A stretch of DNA of 64,000 bases from Dysidea avara (taxonomy: Eukaryota; Porifera; Demospongiae; Dictyoceratida; Dysideidae), in NCBI RefSeq assembly GCF_963678975.1, contig NC_089277.1, positions 25,060,672-25,124,671 of the forward strand. Reading direction: 5' to 3'. Below the pieces are notes generated by a model that saw nothing but the letters and a program-made list of their open reading frames with translations, did not search any database and had not been told where the DNA came from. Of this stretch, positions 60,348-64,000 are shown piece after piece; the stretch's first letter is position 1; each line of letters opens with the position of its first letter. The translations under genes and the position numbers were made by a program.

Positions 60348-61511
60348 CAACTTTACTAGAATGAAGCCATTACTGGATCAGTTTCAAGGATGTTACAAAT
60401 ACAAGTATCATTGCTTTGCTGCTTATTATATGATTGTCGACTTGTTGTTATTTGTGATAATTATTGCAACTCCATCCAACAATTATCTCTCCCAGTTTTT
60501 ACTAATCTGCACAAGTGTGATACTGGCTGTTATAGTGATAATATTAAGACCTTATAAGCACAAAATACTGAACATTTTTGATGGGTTGATTTTACAATTT
60601 GTGATACTGGCTGCACTGATACCACTTGCTGACAATGTTAGCAAACAATTATCAACAACTACTATTATTATTGTAATGATCCTTCCATTGATCTTATTCA
60701 CTGCTCTGGAACTGATAATACACAAAGACATCATAAAGATTATTTCTACAAAGATTACTACACATTTTAAGACTGCTACCACTAAAGACAAAAATGAGGT
60801 ACCAATTGGTGATTTCGGTATTGTTGTTGATGATATTATGAGGATGAACACCATCATCTGTGAAATGTGAGTTGTCAATGTTTCTAACTCATGTTAGAAG
60901 TTAGAACAATTTATCAGCATCCATGTGTACATTTTATAAAAGAGGGGTAAACACGACTGAAAGATCAGGAATGACATTTATTTTGTTATTTGATTATGTA
61001 AACTCCTTTATGATTAAACTGAAACAATGCTTACACTAACCTGTCATTGTTCACTAACTCTCCTCCAGATTCACAGTTTAGCCCGTGACTCTTATTCTTT
61101 AAGAAAGTAGCCAGAAATCTATACAACTGGCCTATAAAGTCAAAAACAGTTTGATAATTCTGACTATTAGAATTCTCTGGCTGCTTCATTAGAGTCTTTC
61201 ACAGTACTGGACTGTCTTCATTAATCATTCAAGATCATTGTAAAGCAGCTGCTTTGATTGCCTTAATGGTGGCGATCCCATGCCAATGTAAACTCGTTAT
61301 ATATATACTTCTTACCTGGTTAAGAAGTACATCAAGAGTGTTTATTTCTATGGCTCTTTACAAATGAACTTGTAATTTAGTAATAAACTTTTGGCACAAT
61401 ATTATACAATATAATTATGTATTCAGCATTTATGAGCATTAAGTCAGTACAGAAGTTATACTACAGTTGTGTATAATTATGGTAAATTATGTTGTTATTT
61501 ATATGTAACAG

Positions 61512-61593
61512 TCCTTCAAATTCAAGAGAAGATATTGATGTTACTCAGTACCGAGAGTCTTTTATGGAGGTGATGGATCAGATAGGAGACTGA
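61512..61593 (+). pseudogene. Copy 3 last exon
   Basis: 82 nt after TATATGTAACAG: one base, then PSNSREDIDVTQYRESFMEV, MDQIGD and TGA. Open and in the expected phase with the donor at 60867, although the gene upstream is broken. Confidence 0.75.
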
Positions 61594-61834
61594 TGTAGCT
61601 ATCCAGTGAGATGAAAAATGACAGTAACAATTATACAATCACACATATACACATTTACTGTTTGGTACTTGTATTATACTGTAGTATATGCGCAGAACAT
61701 GTATAATTATTATTATAGAGTATTAGATTTTGGGATACTGTTGTAAGTTTGACACTTATTGTGTTAGAACATGGCTTTTATGATTATCATCATAACACAA
61801 TGATGATGTATTCTAAAGCTGCTCAATATGGTGC

Positions 61835-61840
61835 AATAAA
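61835..61840 (+). terminator. Polyadenylation signal of copy 3
   Basis: AATAAA in the context GTGCAATAAATGA, 240 nt after the last-exon stop. The context is homologous to the signals of copies 1, 2 and 4. Confidence 0.55.
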
Positions 61841-62383
61841 TGACCCTGAGTGTTCTGTTAGAATGTGTTTAATGTTATGTGACTAGGTATGTTGCTGTGA
61901 TATGTTGATTGTTCTATTAGAGTGTTTAAATTACTATGCCAATGTTAAATGTTCTATAATAGAACAGTTGATAGTGGTATGGTTATCATCTATCATTGAG
62001 GCAACAGCTCTGGGAATCCATTGAAGGAACAGGTAAACTGCTAGAGATAATATTGTTCTAATAGAGCATTCACACTATACTCAACTGTATGGAACTGTCA
62101 TGTAGATCTCACCAACTGAAAATTCCAGCTAGTCTTTTAAACTATTTATGTGTAATCTATTAATAATGTAGAAAAAGATTTATGAACACCAAAGTCACAA
62201 CAGAACAAGTAGTCATTAAGTCTATTATGTTCCAAAATCCTCCAGTTATTCTTTTTGGCAGCTCATTTACTACACTCAAAATTATTCCTGAACTTTATTT
62301 GCACCAATCAAATGTATATTAATTAGGGCATTGATATATAAGTGACTACTAACTATAATGGACTCTAAATCAACTGAGTGACT

Positions 62384-62844
62384 CAGGGGCGGATCCAGGA
62401 GCTGGAAAGGGGAGGGGCACAAACAGGGTAAGTTGTAGGTGGTTGGGAGAGAGTTCAGTGTTGCATCTTTGAAGCAGCAAATAATCACCCCTTAGTAGTG
62501 TCTCACTGTTGATTTTAGCCACTTTAGCCTTTTCAGAGTCTTAAAAGCTGTTTAAAAGGCTCTGAAAGTCTTAAACAACAGCAACACGATAATTATTTTT
62601 AGAGGCGCTTAGTACGGATGAAGGTGCTGGGTGACAATCTTACAATCAGTTTAACTTTCGTTCGCTTTGGTTTCAAGTGATTTGTAGTAAAATGTGCATA
62701 TTTTGATAAACTGATCTTGGCCTGACATATACATAAAGTTTAGAAGCTATTTTAATCAGAAGCATGGCTGGCCTCCACAAGGTGTGTGTGTGGGGGGGGG
62801 GGGGGGGCATTTGCCCCAAATGCCCCATCCTGGATCCGCCATTG
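62384..62844. mobile_element. hAT-like MITE, long type
   Basis: CAGGGGCGGATCCAGGAGCT ... CATCCTGGATCCGCCATTG with target duplication TGACT (62379-62383, 62845-62849). 461 bp, homologous to 1161-1630. Contains a G-tract (about 62791-62807). Confidence 0.85.
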
Positions 62845-63142
62845 TGACTGCTCTATTCCAGTATATATAATATGCTTGCTATTGAAAAGATTTTTGCTTT
62901 ACACTGTAAGCAAGCAAAACTCACAGCCACTTATTCCAGGACTCATCCCAAATATATATTCAAATTCTCTCCACTAAAATATCTCTTATTCCCAAACACA
63001 TTCTGGCATAAGACACATGCCTAAGAAACAAGATACAAAAATTGGAGTCAAAACCGCTGAATTAGCATAATTTATATACTTTCAGATTACTCTCCAACTA
63101 TATAGCGCTGTGAACCAGACTACTCTCCAACTATATATATAG

Positions 63143-63337
63143 CAGTGGCGGATCCAGGGGGGTTTCATTGGTTTCCACGGAAACCCCCTTTGAAAAATGA
63201 TTGCGTAACAATTAAATGTTTTAATTATCGCGGCGTGCGTCTCGATCGAGATACTGTAATTAGAGCAGTCACAGTAGCTACTAAAGTAGTGTGTAGGAAG
63301 TTTTTAATATATTTTATGTACTATTACTAGGCTGTGA

Positions 63338-63368
<31 letters not shown>

Positions 63369-63484
63369 GGTCTCACCTTACCAAACCAGACGATGTAGTG
63401 CAAACGTTTGCGTATCTCATGTCAATATATATCTCCACCTTCTAAACTGGAAACCCCCTTTATAAATTCCTAGATCCGCCACTG
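63143..63484. mobile_element. hAT-like MITE, short type
   Basis: CAGTGGCGGATCCAGGGGGG ... CCTAGATCCGCCACTG with target duplication TATAG (63138-63142, 63485-63489). 342 bp, with a 30-nt poly-T tract and one TACTCTAATAGAGCAGTCAC-like motif (63244-63271). Confidence 0.88.
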
Positions 63485-64000
63485 TATAGTGCTGTGAACC
63501 AGATTACTCTCCAACTATATAATGCTGTGAAACAGACTCTATTACACGTTTATATACATTAAACAATATAAATGCATATCCCAGTCCCACCCCTGATAAC
63601 TAACACGTAAAGTACAGTAGTAATTAAAGTTGGCAGTGGTATTTATAAGTGAGTACGTTTGTTGATATATAGTATACTTGTTAAATTTGCTCAATTAATT
63701 TACACTCACTAACATTTTTGGTTGCCACTAAACTTGCTTACTGCATGCATGGATAGGAGAGTATCAAAATGATAAACCCACAAATTCTGCTACAAAGAAC
63801 ACTACACTTAGCTACCATCTTTGACATCAGATTGGTACGTGTGGCACTTTACGTAAATTCAGTAACAGTTGAAGGAATAGTCTCATTGCTAGATGAGATA
63901 ATTATCACTTAGGATGTCCTGCATGGGCTCTCTACTTTTGTAACAGATAGTATCCCTTAAGTTCAGACTGCAGCAGTTGTAAGCTATCATATGAAGGCCT
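63485..64000. other. No gene recognised
   Basis: AT-rich sequence to the end of the window. A short duplicated phrase (ATAGTGCTGTGAACCAGA...CTCTCCAACTATATA) flanks the last MITE several times (63080-63140, 63485-63540). Confidence 0.4.

Larger units (their letters stand above)
55304..60349. mobile_element. 5-kb composite repeat insertion in copy 3
   Basis: The exon sequence stops at ...AAGAAGATCA (55303) and resumes at ...GATCAACTTTACTAGAATG (60345 onward). In copy 2 the two are adjacent (AAGATCAGTTTTACTAG). GATCA at both edges may be a target duplication. In order the insert holds repeat R1 (inverted), the satellite array, a 648-bp MITE, the 14-bp hairpin and the long palindrome. The last four are in the same order as at 10669-12052. 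Confidence 0.85.
50733..61593 (+). pseudogene. Pmp-like beta-helix membrane protein, copy 3 (disrupted)
   Basis: Plus-strand relative of copies 1 and 2. The original start (50733) reads MITRII and stops; a shifted frame from 50776 covers the N-terminal helix to a TAA at 51421. Rungs continue in pieces (51580-52075, 52076-52888, 52889-53140, 53143-53496), with frameshifts and a TAG at 52886. The neck and first membrane segment are intact (53562-54490). A MITE (54498-54750) interrupts the first to second membrane segments. Sequence resumes at 54758-55303, where a 5-kb composite repeat (55304-60349) is inserted. The last membrane segments follow (60352-60866) with an intact GTGAGT donor, and the terminal exon (61512-61593) is intact. 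Almost certainly non-functional as a whole, though the 3' end is well kept. Confidence 0.9.

Overview
The window looks like a piece of a demosponge-type animal genome. It is AT-rich and repeat-dense, with GT-AG introns, AATAAA signals and TATA boxes. It carries a sponge-style 'short-chain collagen C4-like' secreted protein gene, and a tandem family of huge proteins with a chlamydial-Pmp-like beta-helix ectodomain fused to a multi-pass membrane domain. The species call is inference from these families; no database search was run.

Layout. 1-4.9 kb: nested MITEs, a hAT-like MITE and a decayed collagen-C4-like pseudogene. 5-6.8 kb: 5' remnant of a Helitron on the minus strand. 7-9.1 kb: tRNA-like/SINE-like pieces. 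9.3-10.1 kb: intact collagen-C4-like gene with a TATA box. 10.7-12.05 kb: composite repeat block (about 31-bp satellite, MITE, hairpin, long palindrome). 12.3-36.4 kb: three minus-strand members of the Pmp-like family: copy 4 (pseudogene, 12.3-15.2 kb), copy 1 (intact, 15.9-21.9 kb) and copy 2 (intact, 29.8-36.2 kb), with MITEs, a GATA microsatellite and a GC-richer dispersed repeat between them. 39.9 kb: an orphan last exon of the same family. 41.4-47.5 kb: an apparently intact, very young BEL/Pao LTR retrotransposon. 47.7-48.8 kb: hAT-like MITE and a 640-bp fold-back element. 50.5-61.9 kb: copy 3 of the Pmp-like family on the plus strand, broken by stops, frameshifts, a MITE and a 5-kb composite repeat insertion. 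62.4-63.5 kb: two more hAT-like MITEs.

The most interesting material is the Pmp-like family. Each intact copy encodes a signal peptide, about 23-26 recognisable GGA/FxxN rungs, a cysteine-rich neck and a roughly ten-segment membrane domain. The apparent stop codon at the end of the long ORF lies inside a splice donor. A conserved terminal exon (82 nt in copies 1, 2 and 3; 76 nt in the orphan) continues the frame in the same phase and adds an acidic cytoplasmic tail. Copies 1, 2 and 3 share a TATA box and a palindromic promoter element (TCATGGT-N9-ACCATGA) about 119 bp from the ATG (only a half-site at that position in copy 3), and copy 4 keeps a relaxed version. The membrane half is nearly identical between copies while the outer beta-helix differs in sequence and rung number. 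That is the pattern expected of a diversifying surface receptor or adhesin family; function is inference.
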